A program made the translations under genes and the position numbers. DNA of 64,000 nucleotides from Lentinus brumalis (taxonomy: Eukaryota; Basidiomycota; Agaricomycetes; Polyporales; Polyporaceae): the NCBI GenBank assembly GCA_001792895.1, contig MARA01000061.1, positions 111,246 through 175,245 of the forward strand, written 5' to 3'. Below, piece after piece: positions 34,012-45,143 of the stretch (position 1 is the stretch's first letter; each line of letters starts with the position of its first letter). The notes beneath the pieces were generated by a model, which saw only the letters and a program-made list of their open reading frames with translations, was not told the origin of the DNA and made no database searches.

Positions 34012-35096
34012 ATGCCTTCTTCATTCACGGAGTCCCCGCAGCGCGTCCGCACGCTCACGTCCCCGACGGCACGAAGATCTGGGCCGAGTCGGCCGGAGAC
34101 GCGTCGAGGCCCGCCATCGTCTTCGTCCACGGCCTGTCGTGCACCGCACTCGGGTGGGACGAGCAGTTCGCGGACGCGGGGCTGCGGGAGAGCTTCCACC
34201 TCGTGCGGTACGAGATGCGCGGGCACGGGCGCAGCGGGAAGCCGCTCGAGGAGAAGGACTACGAGTCGCTCAAGATCGCGCAGGACTTCCGGACCGTGTG
34301 CGAGGCGTTTGGGGTCGTGAAGCCGTTCATGGCGGGTTGGTGAGTGTTGCGTCTTCCGTGCAGTGATGCATGAAACGCAGTGCTGGAGGGCTGACTCACC
34401 GGGTCCGGTTGCAGGAGCCTGGGAGGTACGTATACGTCTATCGCAGCTGCGACCACAGGTTGCAGTGGGCTTCATGCAGCATGCCTGACCTGAGTCGCCC
34501 TGCAGGAAGCATCGTCGTAGATGTAGTCACCGCATATGGGCCCGACTGCATCTCGGGCGTGATCTACATCGGCGGGTCCATCCTCGCGCTGCACTACCAC
34601 CCGGCGTGCCGCCACCCAGTCATGACGCAGCTCTTCCCCGCCATCACCTCGCTCGCCTCGGACGACCTGAGCGCGGGCGCGGAGGAGTTCGTCGACTCGT
34701 GCGTCAAGGCCCCGCTCACGTTCCCCGCGAAGCTGCTCTTCATGGGCGGGTTCATCATGCAGCCCCGCGCGGCGCGCTTCTGGAGCCTCAAACGCACGCA
34801 GGACCACACGGTGTGGGAGCGCACGGCGGGGCACCTCCCGGTCCTGGTCGTCCAGGGCAAGGAGGACCAGCACTGCCTGTACGAGACCATGATCAGCATC
34901 GCGAAGCGGATTTACGACGACGTTGAAGTCCACTTGATGGATGGCATCGGCCACTCCCCCATTTCGAGAGCCCCATAGAGACGAATCGGGTGATCTACAA
35001 CTGGGTCAAGAGGAAGACGGAGGTGAGTAATACATCAGCCTGGACATGCAGCTCGGGTACCTACGAACTCCTTCGCAGAGGCGAGCGAAGCTATGA
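34012..35096 (+). CDS. Alpha/beta-hydrolase, copy B, with two apparent -1 frameshifts
   Basis: Paralogue of the 14518-15486 gene. Exons 34012-34339, 34415-34425 (again 11 nt), 34506-35022 and 35079-35096; about 291 residues if two missing bases are allowed. Shared blocks are 'DGTKIWAES', 'GLSCTALG', 'YEMRGHGRS', the nucleophile elbow 'GWSLGG' encoded by the micro-exon, 'GKEDQHCLYE' and 'GIGHSP'. Here the micro-exon's downstream intron has a normal GT donor (gtacgt). The frame slips by one at the C4 run 34061-34064, just after the N-terminus, and again at the C5 run 34956-34960, right after the catalytic His. Without correction the protein would lack a proper N-terminus and C-terminus. Either these are sequence errors or this copy is a young pseudogene. 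Substrate unknown. Confidence 0.75.
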
Positions 35097-35545
35097 AATT
35101 CCGAAGGGACTTCTCATGAGTGCGGTAGTGCAGTATCTTGCTGCTTGTCAAGGGTCACATAAAGAAAGATCGTGTTCCTATACCCGAACAAGAAGTGAGC
35201 ATGACCGGGCAGCCTAGCACAGAAGGGGCGACTCACAAGCACACAAGCTCGTCGAGGTCATGGCGACAGTGGTCACTCTGACGATTAGAGTACAACAGAG
35301 TATTATTGAACTAACAACAATCTACTCTACAAAGGCAGGTGGCTACTTTTTACGGTATCAGGCCTGGTACACGAGAGCGCGCTGGGTAGTCTACAGTGGA
35401 TCAAGGAAAGAAGTACAGAAGTACAAGTACATACATGCGACAAGCTTGGATGATGCTGAGCCCAAGGTCTACAACAATCAGACATAGTCCTCCGAGACGG
35501 TAACATTGAGTGGGATGGGGTGAGGAATGAGCGACAGGCGGCGCC
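35097..35545. other. Intergenic region between convergent genes
   Basis: About 450 bp of comparatively AT-rich sequence between the hydrolase copy B and phosphoketolase stops; probably both 3' UTRs. No further element seen. Confidence 0.4.
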
Positions 35546-38417
35546 TTAGTCGAACTTGGGGATATCGAAGGTATCCGCCGGATCCGCGCCGTGCGCAAGG
35601 ACGTAGTCCTTGCTCTTCTGCGCGAGGTGTAGGATATGGCTGATCGTCTTGTGCGCGTCGATCTCGACCCGCGGGTTGATGAGGGCCGCGCTGCGGACAG
35701 CTTCCGCCGCGACGTCGTAGCGGCTGGTCTTGTTGAGGATCATCATCATGAAGGGCGACGTCGTCGTCCCCTCCTCGCGGTAGCCCTGAATCGTCATCCG
35801 GTCGACGTTGGGGCGACCGAAGAGCAATCCCTATATGACCAGGTGCGCCGTTAGCAGACTACCTGGGTACGAAGCGTCATAACTATGACATACCTTGAGC
35901 TCGACGGGGTAACCATGGTAGTTGAAGATCACGGGCTTGTTCTTGGTGAAGAGCGACTCGAAGCCCTCGTCGCTGAGGGCGTGTGGATGCGAGCCGTAAG
36001 GGCCGAGGATCATCAGGTCGGTGACATTGACGACGCGGACCCGAAGCGCGGGGATCTCCTTGCGGAGGAGCGCAGCAGCGGCAATGACCTCGAAGGTCAT
36101 CTCCACACCGATACCCACGAGCACGACATCCGGAGACATGCCCTCGTCAGTAGAGGCGAACTTCCAAACCGATGCGCCGGCAATGCAATGCTGTGATCGA
36201 ACGTGAGGGAATGTCCTCGATGCCAGGGGATGATTATATGCGTACCTTGTCAGCCTCCTCGGGGCTCAACCACACGGGCGTTGGTTGCTTGCTGCCGACC
36301 ATGAGGTTGACATAGTTCTTGGCACGGAGACAGTGCGCCATCGTGGAGAGGAAGCAGTTGGCATCAGGCGGGAGGTACACCCGGGCAGAGATGGGCTTCA
36401 AGTTGAGGACCGCGCCGATGAACGACGGGTTCTGGTGCGAGAAACCGTTGTGCTCCCTGTCACAAGTCTATGTCAATGGCTATTGTAGTGAACAGAAACG
36501 CGGGTACTCACTGTCTCGTCCAGGTACTGGTCTCGACGTAGTTGAGCGAACCCATGGGTTGACGCCAGGGTACCTCGTTGGCGGTCTTGACGAACTTGGC
36601 GTACTGGACCATCATCGTGTGGACGATACCGAGGAAGGCCTCGTAACTCGGGAAGAGACCTGTCCTACCGGTCAAGGTGTAGCCCTGGAGCATGCCTTGG
36701 CAGGTGTGCTCAGACAAGATCTCGATGACACGCCCGCCGTTGGCGCGGGAGGCGATATCCCACTGGAAGTTGCGGCCGCTGTGGCGGAGGATTGCGTCCA
36801 GCTTGTTTGAAACGAGCTCATCAGGAGAGAAGATACGGAAGGATGATGGGTTCCTGTGAAGCGAGAGTCAGGGCTGCAACTGCGATTCAAAGGAGACTGG
36901 ACATACTGTTGAGATACACCATCGACGAGTTCGCCGGTGATCTTCATGCAGCTTTGCAAGGAGCCTTTCTCAACGGCATACTTCCTCCATTCGGGAACAT
37001 CGAGAGGAGTGTAGGTCTTGTAAGCCTCCTCGCGCATACCCAGGCGCTTGCTCTCATCCTTAGGGACTAGCGAGAGGATGGCGTCGTTCGGTACACCGTC
37101 CTTGCCAAACAGTTCCGCAGGGCCGTACGAGCGGAGCCAGTCCAAGAGCATCTCACGCTCGTGGGCGTCGGTCTTAGCCTCGGGAAGAGGGACCTGATGA
37201 GCCTTGAAGGAGCCTTCGATGTACTCGCCGTGAAGCTCCTTGGGCCCTGACCAGCCCTATGGAGAATGGGTCAGACAGGTGTATGGGTGATACGAGACGC
37301 GTGAACACATACCTTGGGGGTGCGAAGGATCAGGACAGGCCAGCGGGGCTTGACGATGGGGTGGCCGCTGCGGGCAGCGGTCTGAATCTTCTTGATCTCG
37401 CCAAGGGCCCAGTCCATGCTGGCCGCGAGATCGGCGTCGATGTGCTCGAGGTCCTCGACAATGCGGACCTGATAGCCGTAACCGGTGAAGAGAGCAGTCA
37501 TCTCCTTGTCGTCCATGGTGCCGTAGATCGTACGTTCAGAGATCTTGAAACCGTTCACGTGGACAATGGGCAAGACTGCACCAGATTCGGCGGGGTCAAT
37601 GTACTTGTAGCCATGCCAGGCCCTGAAGTTTGTAGGTAGGTCAATGCATGCTCGACATATAGATGATAGAGACCAGTACTAACGTCGCAGTAGGGCCAGT
37701 CTCGGCCTCGCCATCACCGACCACGCATACACAGACCAAGTCGGGTTTGTCCATGACGGCGCCAAAGGACACACCGAGCGCATAGCCGAGCTCACCACCT
37801 TCGTGGATGGAGCCCGGAGTTTCGGCGTTGACGTGACTATATGCGCAGGGTAAGCGCGTAGTCGTTGGGAAGAAGCTGATATGCTAACCTTGGGAAGCCA
37901 CCGGGAGCACTGAAGGCCCTCACGAGTTGGGAAAGACCTTCGCGATCACGAGAGTACTTTGGATAGAAGTTGCCGAGAGAATTCTCGAGCCAGAGGCAGG
38001 AGAGGATGCCAGGGGCACCATGTCCAGGGCCGACAACATACAGGGCGTCGATGTTGTTCTTGCAGATGAGACGGTTGATGTGGGCGTAGACGAGGGAGAG
38101 ACCGGGGCAAGTACCCCAGTGGCCGAGAAGTCGGGGCTTGATGTCATCGGGGGTGATCTCACGCTCGACGAGAGCGTTGTCCTTCAGGAAGATCATCGCT
38201 GCAGATTCGCATTAAGCACAAGCTTTGGCTCTGAGAAGAGAAGAGACGCACCGGCAGCGATGTAGTCGGCCGCGCGGCGAAACTGCTTGAGTGCACTGAG
38301 CTCCTCCTTGGAGAGAACATTGGTGAGGTCGAGCTTGACACTGTACTCGAGGATGGATTCCGGGAGCTGCGATGGATCCGGAGGGGGGTTGGGCTGGTAG
38401 AGGAGCTGTCCAGGCAT
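35546..38417 (-). CDS. XFP: Phosphoketolase (D-xylulose-5-P / fructose-6-P)
   Basis: Nine exons (38417-38252, 38198-37889, 37836-37684, 37622-37313, 37256-36907, 36853-36512, 36456-36246, 36190-35894, 35830-35546) join to 807 residues, the normal length. The enzyme uses thiamine diphosphate and phosphate to split xylulose-5-P or fructose-6-P into acetyl-phosphate and glyceraldehyde-3-P or erythrose-4-P. Visible marks are '[17 protein letters not shown]', 'VGPGHGAPG', the ThDP motif beginning '[14 protein letters not shown]', '[15 protein letters not shown]', '[16 protein letters not shown]' and the C-terminal '[10 protein letters not shown]' and '[12 protein letters not shown]' blocks. There is no targeting signal, so it is cytosolic. 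It is divergent from acetate kinase, which uses its product. A TATA element lies 84 bp upstream of the start. Confidence 0.96.
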
Positions 38418-39501
38418 TCTGGAGGAGGGATGGGGGTGGGGGAGCTGGTGAAGCTGGGTAGGAGAGCGTTGCTGGGGATGGGAAATGGAAGTTGTGGCCA
38501 TATTTATAGTCTGCAGATTGAGCTGAGATGCAGCACAAGCCGGGCTTGGGACGGGATGCGTCACTGGCCCTCGACAGTCGCGCCGCCATCGGGTCCCCGC
38601 GATCTGGCGAGACGCGTCTCGTCACGCAAAGTCACAGAGCCCAGCCAATGAGCGGCCCCATGCAGGGCGCGTGCTGTCACGCGTGACATGGACCGGACGA
38701 GACGCGTCTTGGGCGCGCCTCGTTCGTCGCTCTTCCACCTCCGCAGTTTCACGTTCTACTCCCCATGGGCCATCAATCTGTTTGCAGCTCCAGCCTCGAC
38801 CCTCCCATCTCTGCCGCTCTCATCCAGCATCACGGCATACGACTTGTCCAGGCCGAGTCTGCTGAGCTCGTCAGGAACTTGAAGCCCTTGCCGTCGGGCT
38901 CTTCGACGCGCCGGCGATATTGTCTTCAGCAGTATGATTGGTTAGGAAGACCAGAATGGAACGGAGAGGCCGCCCACCCCGGAGGAGGTGTAATGCATAT
39001 TCGTAAAGGCCCACTGGCAGCCCCACCGTCTTTCACATGCATGTCATTACGAACCCACCGGATCCAGCGTAGTAGCAATACTATTATCTGCTCGGCGTGT
39101 GCAGACAGACACTCGAGTACTCGTCCCTTGGCCGGCCTCTGGAGTCTGTGCCTCGCCTGGAAGCACTGCAACGTCAATCCAGGCCGTTCGGTGAGTGTCT
39201 GTACTGTGTCTCGTCTAGATCGCTGTCTGTGCGGGCTAGACGCGGCCACGAGGAATCTCCGAACGCGCGCAGTGTGACCTACTGCTCCGCCGCTCATCTC
39301 ACTGTTGCCAATATCCGTGTCTCGATCTCCCTAGCATCGACGAGCATCCTGTGTGCAGCGTGCGCAACCTCGTGTAGCAGAGAGCTAACGCGATATGTAT
39401 CCCCAGACACATACCTTCAAGACCCCGATACCAGCTAGCGCACACTCATCTGCCTACCACCCGCACCACCTATCCCTCCCCCGTGAAGTGCAGCTGGCAC
39501 A
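38418..39501. promoter_or_regulatory. Shared divergent promoter of phosphoketolase and acetate kinase
   Basis: 1,084 bp between the two start codons. It contains a CCAAT motif near 38643 (in 'agccaatgag') and three palindromes centred on ACGCGT: 38608-38621 (perfect, CGAGACGCGTCTCG), 38675-38688 (perfect, TGTCACGCGTGACA) and 38698-38711 (one mismatched pair). All lie nearer the phosphoketolase side. The remaining 800 bp hold no recognisable ORF. Confidence 0.6.
38501..38508 (-). promoter_or_regulatory. TATA box of the phosphoketolase gene
   Basis: TATAAATA on the minus strand, 84 bp upstream of the ATG at 38417, in otherwise GC-rich DNA. Confidence 0.6.
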
Positions 39502-41079
39502 ATGTCCGAGACCACGGCGCCCAAAAGCGGCCTCATACTCGCCGTGAACGCGGGCTCGTCGTCCCTCAAGATCTCCCTCTTCCGGCGGGTCGGCGCGGAC
39601 GCGGACGCACCCCACGACGCCGTCGACCTCCTCCTCGTCTCCACCATCTCCAACATCTCCGCCCCGCCTGCCATCTTCTCCTTCAAGCTCGCCGCACACG
39701 GTGAGGGCCGCGAGGCCAAGAAAGAGCCCGCCGAGGACATCAAGGATCATGCCACCGCGTTCACGCACTTCCTCGACTACCTCAAACGCGAGGCTAGCAT
39801 CGACCGCGAGCAGATCGTCCATATATGCCATCGCGTTGTCCACGGAGGCAGCTACTTCAAGCCGGTGGTCATCACCGACGAGAGCTACCACCACATAGAG
39901 CACCTCTCCGATCTCGCCCCGCTGTGAGTTCTCTGCACCTCTTCATATATGCGCCCTTTTCTGATCCACTTGGCAGGCATAACGGTGGTGCGCTTTCAGT
40001 TATTCAAGCCTGCATCGACACCCTCCCGAAAGCGAACTCGATCGCATACTTTGACACTTCGTTTCACTGCACGATGCCCCTGCATGTCTCAACGTGCCCG
40101 ATTCGCCAGGACATCGCGAAGAAACGCGGTCTCAAGAAGTACGGCTTCCATGGGCTGAGCTGTAAGTCCCACTCTCCGTCTCCCCGCTCAAGCCACTGAC
40201 CAGTGCCCTGCCGCAGACGCGTTCATCCTGCAGGCGGTCTGCTCACACCTGAACAAGGCGCGTGACGTCATCGCTACCCCCCGCCAGAAATGACTGACCA
40301 GCGTCTGTATCTCTGCAGGACCCGTCGCAGACAAACCTCATCGTGATGCACCTCGGCTCCGGCGCGTCAATGTGCGCGATCAAGGAGGGCAAGTCGCTCG
40401 ACACGACCATGGGCCTCACGCCCGTGTCCGGCCTGCCGGGCGCGACGCGCTCGGGCGCCATCGACCCCTCGCTCATCTTCCACTACACCAACCGCGCCGG
40501 CCGCATCTCGCACGACCGCTCCCTCGCCGTGAACGTGCACGTCACCGAGGCCGAGGACATCCTCAACAAGCGCTCCGGGTGGAACGCGCTCACGGGCACG
40601 ACGGACTTTGGCGAGATCGTGAAGCAGATGAAGGAGGTCGACGCGCGCAGGGCGCGCGGCGAGGAGGTCACGGAGGAGGACGGCAAGTGGCGTCTCGCGT
40701 TCGACCTGTTCTTGGACCGGATCTTGGGGTACCTTGGTGGGTACTATGTCAAGCTCGGCGGCAAGGTCGACGCGCTGGTCTTCGCCGGTGGTATTGGAGA
40801 GAGGAGCGTCGAGCTGCGGGAGGCGGTCGTGGCACACGCGGCGTGTGTCGGCTTCTCGCTCGACCCGGAGCTGAACAAGAAGGTCGATAGCAATGAGGAC
40901 GTCGTCGTTGACGTCGGACCTTCCAGCGACGGCCATCATGTCTTGGTGTGCCGCACGGACGAACAGGTGAGCTTCCCTGTCCGTCTGTCGGATTTGCTCT
41001 GCCTTGTGCTGATTGCCATGCCCTTCAGCTCGAGATGGCGAAGGAATGTGCATTCGACTCGAGGTTCTGGGAGGAGTAG
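39502..41079 (+). CDS. ACK1: Acetate kinase
   Basis: Five exons (39502-39923, 39977-40161, 40217-40257, 40319-40966, 41029-41079) give 448 residues. The fold is that of the ASKHA superfamily. N-terminal phosphate motif 'LAVNAGSSSLKISLF', then 'HRVVHGGSYFKP', 'YFDTSFHCTMP' with the catalytic Asp, 'RGLKKYGFHGLSY', 'VMHLGSGASMCAIKEGKS', 'TTMGLTPVSGLPGATRSG' and 'FAGGIGERSVELRE'. It converts acetyl-phosphate plus ADP to acetate plus ATP. In fungi, acetate kinase is thought to work with phosphoketolase rather than with phosphotransacetylase. The third intron (40258-40318) has a GC donor (gcgcgt), which the phase and the conserved sequence across it require. Cytosolic, no presequence. Confidence 0.96.
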
Positions 41080-41209
41080 ATTGATGTCCCTGATTGAGCA
41101 ACATCGGCCTTATGATGCCGTGCAAGTCAAGCAAGTATACCGTTGTATTCATCCTGTAACCGTAGCCGTTGTTCCATACCTAATTGACATGTAGCTCTCC
41201 TCCTCTTCT

Positions 41210-43079
41210 CTACGAGTCACTCAGGAGCGTCCCCAACTCCCTCTCGGCCAGCGCCCACAAACTATCCACGCTCTCCGTCCACTGCCACCGCCACATCTCC
41301 CCAATGGCCTCGCCCAGAGTATCTAGCTGTGCCCGCTCATACTCTTCCGTTGTCGGCGAGCCATCGTAGTACCCCGGCGCATTGAACTCGTACATCAAGC
41401 CGACTTCGCGACTGCGCCGAGAGACATCGTTGGCAAAAGGGAGTCGGACACGCTCGTAGATCCGGAGCACGGCGGGGATGTGGGCGAGTGAGACGTGTGG
41501 GGAGGCGAGGAGGCGGCCGAGGATATAGGCGTCCTCGATGGCTTGCCCGCCCCCGGCCCCGAAGTTTGGTGACATGGCGTGCATCTGCGACAGACGGGTC
41601 GATGGTGCTCAGGAACGGGAACGGAGAGGATATAAAGGGAGGGACTACGCGTACGGCGTCTCCGAGCAGAACGACGTTCCCGGCGCTGGATACCGCGAAG
41701 GGCAGGTTGTCCAGGGCGTGAATTGCCCATCGCGAGGGGTTGTCGACGCACTGCGAGGTATCGCCCGGTAAGCACCACGAATCGCGAACTGTACGATGTG
41801 CTGACCTCGAGCATCTGTTCGACTTCCGGCTCCCATCCGATGAACTTCGAAACTACCTCGTCTCGCGAAACATCCGAAACCCACTTGCCTGGATAGAGCG
41901 TGCCTTCCCCGCCGGGCTCTCGACAGATGGCGACGAAGTTGAGGAACTTGCCGCCAGATATCTGGTACGTGATTATATGCTGTCAATCGTCGCGACGGCG
42001 CCCCAAGTGAGTCGTTGAATCAGCAAGGGAATAGAACGCGCGCACATTGCTTTTGCCCGAATACTGCGATGCAACAAGTTAGTAGTCAGCTTCGATTCTT
42101 TGAGAGCAGCCTGGGGATTGATAACTTACGCACAAGACCGCACCGATGCTCGCAGTGGCGTGCTCTGGATTCAGAGCGTAGAGCTTCTCCGTGGGTATCA
42201 GGCAGCGATACGAGTGCACGCCAGTCCACCTGGGCGACGCAGCTGCACACCGACCACAGTTCTCCAGAGCTAGCAAGTCCCCGGGGATAGATGGCATGCA
42301 TTCCCGGGCATGTGCGTCCTCATACATACACATACGGACCGTAGAGTGGATCCCGTCTGCGCCGACGAGGATGTCCGCTTCAGCGGTGGTGCCGTCAGAG
42401 AAATGTAGAATGATCGGATTGTGAGCTGTCGCGGTAGTGCTGTCAGGCGCGGCCTGGACGTATCGAAGGAGACGCTTGGACGTGTGCACTGTGTACGACG
42501 ACGGGATGTGGCTAAGAAAGACGTCCATCATATCTCGTCGGTGCATCGTCGTAGACCCAGCTGTTGGTGCACAATGAGCGATATAATACTCTCTTGGCTG
42601 TACAGAAGTACGTGCTCACCAGGTGCATCGACGCGAGCAAATGGATAACCTTCTTCCAGCTGATCAGCTTTGCGCGCCACAAAAGCCGGACCTGTAACAC
42701 ATACATCGTCAGCTAGTGGATGGCCCACCACGAACGCGTAGCCCACTGAGATCGTCAGCTTGACTGCCTGGAGTCTGGGAAGACGTCTTCACGGTGACTC
42801 GCAACAGATCATCGCGCACACCGAGATGTCGCATAACGCCCCATGTCCGAGGCCAAACTGTGATACCCGCACCCACAGTCCGCAGCTCCGGGTCTCCTTC
42901 GTATATGTCGACCTGTAGCGGAGATTCTGGAGGTGTGTATCGGTTGAGAGCGATGGCCAAGGCAAGGCCCGCGATGCCCCCTCCGCTGCAGTGAACTCTT
43001 ATCAGCTTCACCTCACGGAGAAGGCAATTATCAACAGTTGTACATACCATATCGCGATTCTGAACTTGGGCTCCGTCAT
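41210..43079 (-). CDS. FAD-dependent monooxygenase, salicylate-hydroxylase-like
   Basis: At least eight exons on the minus strand; the start at 43079 gives 'MTEPKFRIAI', spliced at 43047 into the Rossmann fingerprint 'CGGGIAGLALAIALNRY'. Later blocks are 'GVRDDLLRVTVKTSS', 'MHRRDMMDVFLSHIP' with the conserved Arg, the DG motif 'ADILVGADGIHSTVR', 'FVAICREPGGEG', and the GD motif 'GNVVLLGDA' continuing 'HAMSPNFGAGGGQAIEDA' after an intron. The order matches group A flavoprotein hydroxylases (NahG/UbiH type), which hydroxylate aromatic acids using NAD(P)H and oxygen. The substrate cannot be decided; lignin-derived aromatics or a secondary metabolite are possible. The join near 42760-42790 is less certain, with GT and GC donors both in phase. 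It ends tail-to-tail with acetate kinase, 130 bp apart. Confidence 0.85.
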
Positions 43080-43708
43080 CTCTTCTGCACCCCGGTCCCT
43101 GGTGGTAGGAGAGAGTGCATAGATAAGGCGTCATGCACATGGAGAAGCACCCCGTAGAATTTCCTCCCACGAAAAGTGCAAACAAGTACTATGGGAGGCG
43201 CACTCCGTCCACAACCACTGTGAGAGCAGTTAAGTACTTACTTACTCCGTGAGTTCGCGAGACATACTTACTGTGGCATGGCCATCTTTCGCCTGCATGG
43301 CCACCTTGAAGTAACTGACGTCCACACGTCTGTTGTGTTACAGTCAGATGGCTGCTCAACTTGGTTGTGGTTGTGCGGTCGACGCCCGGATTCTGGCGGT
43401 TATTTGGTCCAAAAGCTGTTCCCAAACAATGACGGAGTTACCTACCAGACATCGGGCGCTCCGCATCGCACACGCGGGCTGCAGGTGAGACCCTATCATG
43501 CGGATCTGCCGTACTGGCATAATCGGCAAGATGGTTTGACCACTCAATTGCGGAGGCGATATGGCGATACAATATGTTGTACAAAGTAAGTCCGAAGTCC
43601 TTAAATGACAAGCAAAACGTTCGAAAAATGATCCAAAGTCCAACGGCGCACTGGGGTCCGTCTTAAGTCCATGGTAAGTACCGGCAAGTCTGTAGTCTGA
43701 TACGGGGC
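43080..43708. other. Intergenic region (0.6 kb)
   Basis: Promoter side of the monooxygenase and 3' side of the cerato-platanin gene. ORFs are short and overlapping; no domain or repeat is recognised. Confidence 0.4.
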
Positions 43709-44291
43709 CTAGAGCCCACAGACACTGCGCGCGACCTCCTTCGCCTGGACCTTCACATTGCCAAGCTCCTCAGCGTGGTTGTTCGTCAGCTTGTTCATGG
43801 CCTTGAGGCCGATGTTGAAACCGGCCTGGGCGTGATCAACGGCAAGGATGTTGACCGTGCGGTTCTTGTAGGTTAGCTGCCAGCAAGAGCCACACTTGGG
43901 CGAGTTCCAGCCTGGCACGTATCAGATATGAGCATGAACCCCGCGCAAGACTTACTGTATGTACGGAGGAAAGAGCACGGACCTTTCACGGCTTGGGCGC
44001 CACCAATGTACGGGAAGTTGGGCAAGGATCCGAACGTCTTGTATCCTGGACGGCGCGTCAGCTCGAAACTCGTGAGTACACGCGCGAAGGAGGCCGCGTA
44101 CCGAGATGCTCGAGACCATGCTCGCCATTGGAGCATGCTACGATGTCGAGAGAGTGTTTCTTCCCGTCATAGACGGTGTCATAGGTCACCTGCACGGTCG
44201 GCTTAGCCGCCCTCTCATCGACCTCCGTGGGGAGAGAGATGGCAGCGGCGACGAGGGAGAGAGCGGCGACGAGCAGGGTGAGGAATTGCAT
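43709..44291 (-). CDS. Cerato-platanin family secreted protein
   Basis: Three exons (44291-44102, 44045-43983, 43911-43709) give 151 residues. Signal peptide about 1-19 ('MQFLTLLVAALSLVAAAISL'). The mature part has the family pattern: 'VQVTYDTVYD', 'DIVACSNGEHGL', 'KTFGSLPNFPYIGGAQAV', 'WNSPKCGSCWQLTYKN', 'VNILAVDHAQAGFNIG' and 'SVCGL' at the very C-terminus. The four Cys expected to form two disulfides are present. These small double-psi beta-barrel proteins are secreted, bind chitin or cell-wall oligomers, lower surface tension and can be sensed by plants. White-rot and litter fungi carry several, so pathogenicity is not implied. A TATA box is 56 bp upstream of the ATG. Confidence 0.93.
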
Positions 44292-45143
44292 GATGACTGG
44301 TCAGTCTGGTCTTATGTTTGAGCGGGAGAACGGTATACCATCCGTCTTTATATACTCTCCAGAGGTCCAAACCGGAAAGTCTTGGGACGCGTTGTCTCTC
44401 AGGGTTGACCTAGGTCGGACGAGCATGCCACCCCTCGTCGGCCAGGGAGGCCGTTGGCGCGAGTGTACACGAGGCTGTGGTTTCGTCTTGTGGTATAGTG
44501 CATGGACGAAAGACGTCTGCGTCGTAGCGGCAGCGTAGCATCACAGGACTTTCCGTCGGGATGTGGTCGCCTACTCAGATCGGCCATGCGAACCAATGCT
44601 CCGCCGTAGAGATAAGGCTCCATTCTCTGGGTCCAGGGGTTGAAGCGAATATCATGCTGACCGAAGTTATAGTGTGTGGTTCGTGAGATGGAAGAGATGG
44701 AGCTCAGTCTCACCTGCATTCCGATGCTGCACGTGCGCACTGGCACCACGTCGAGGACCCTAGCCGGGGTCGAGAGCCAGTCACTTGGCGACAGAGGAAC
44801 GGACATTGCTCGCCGTCTTGAACACGATGCCGGGCAGATGGACTCTGACTTTGGCAGTCTGCAGCCTCCATGACTAATAGAGTTTGACATGGACAAATCA
44901 TGAGGATGTTGCTGCCCGTTGCAAGATCCGGACAGAAAGGGTGGGGGAAACAAGCGTGAACGGACCCATCCATTGGTGAGAGTAGGTATAGACGTAATCA
45001 CAGCAGGTGAAACTAGTCAAGATGATCCTTGTGAGCGGGGATTATAGCAACGGGATGTAGGTATGCATGCATATTGACAGTAGAGATAAGCTCATAAATT
45101 CGTTACAGTCGTGAAGAGGAATGCGACGCTTGCAACACCCAAT
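44292..45143. other. Intergenic region (0.85 kb)
   Basis: Apart from the TATA box near 44350, only short overlapping ORFs are present. A minus-strand ORF of 200 codons (45001-44399) has random-looking composition and no start context or domain; I leave it out. Confidence 0.4.
44347..44354 (-). promoter_or_regulatory. TATA box of the cerato-platanin gene
   Basis: TATATAAA on the minus strand, 56 bp before the ATG at 44291, as expected for a strongly expressed secreted protein. Confidence 0.6.
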
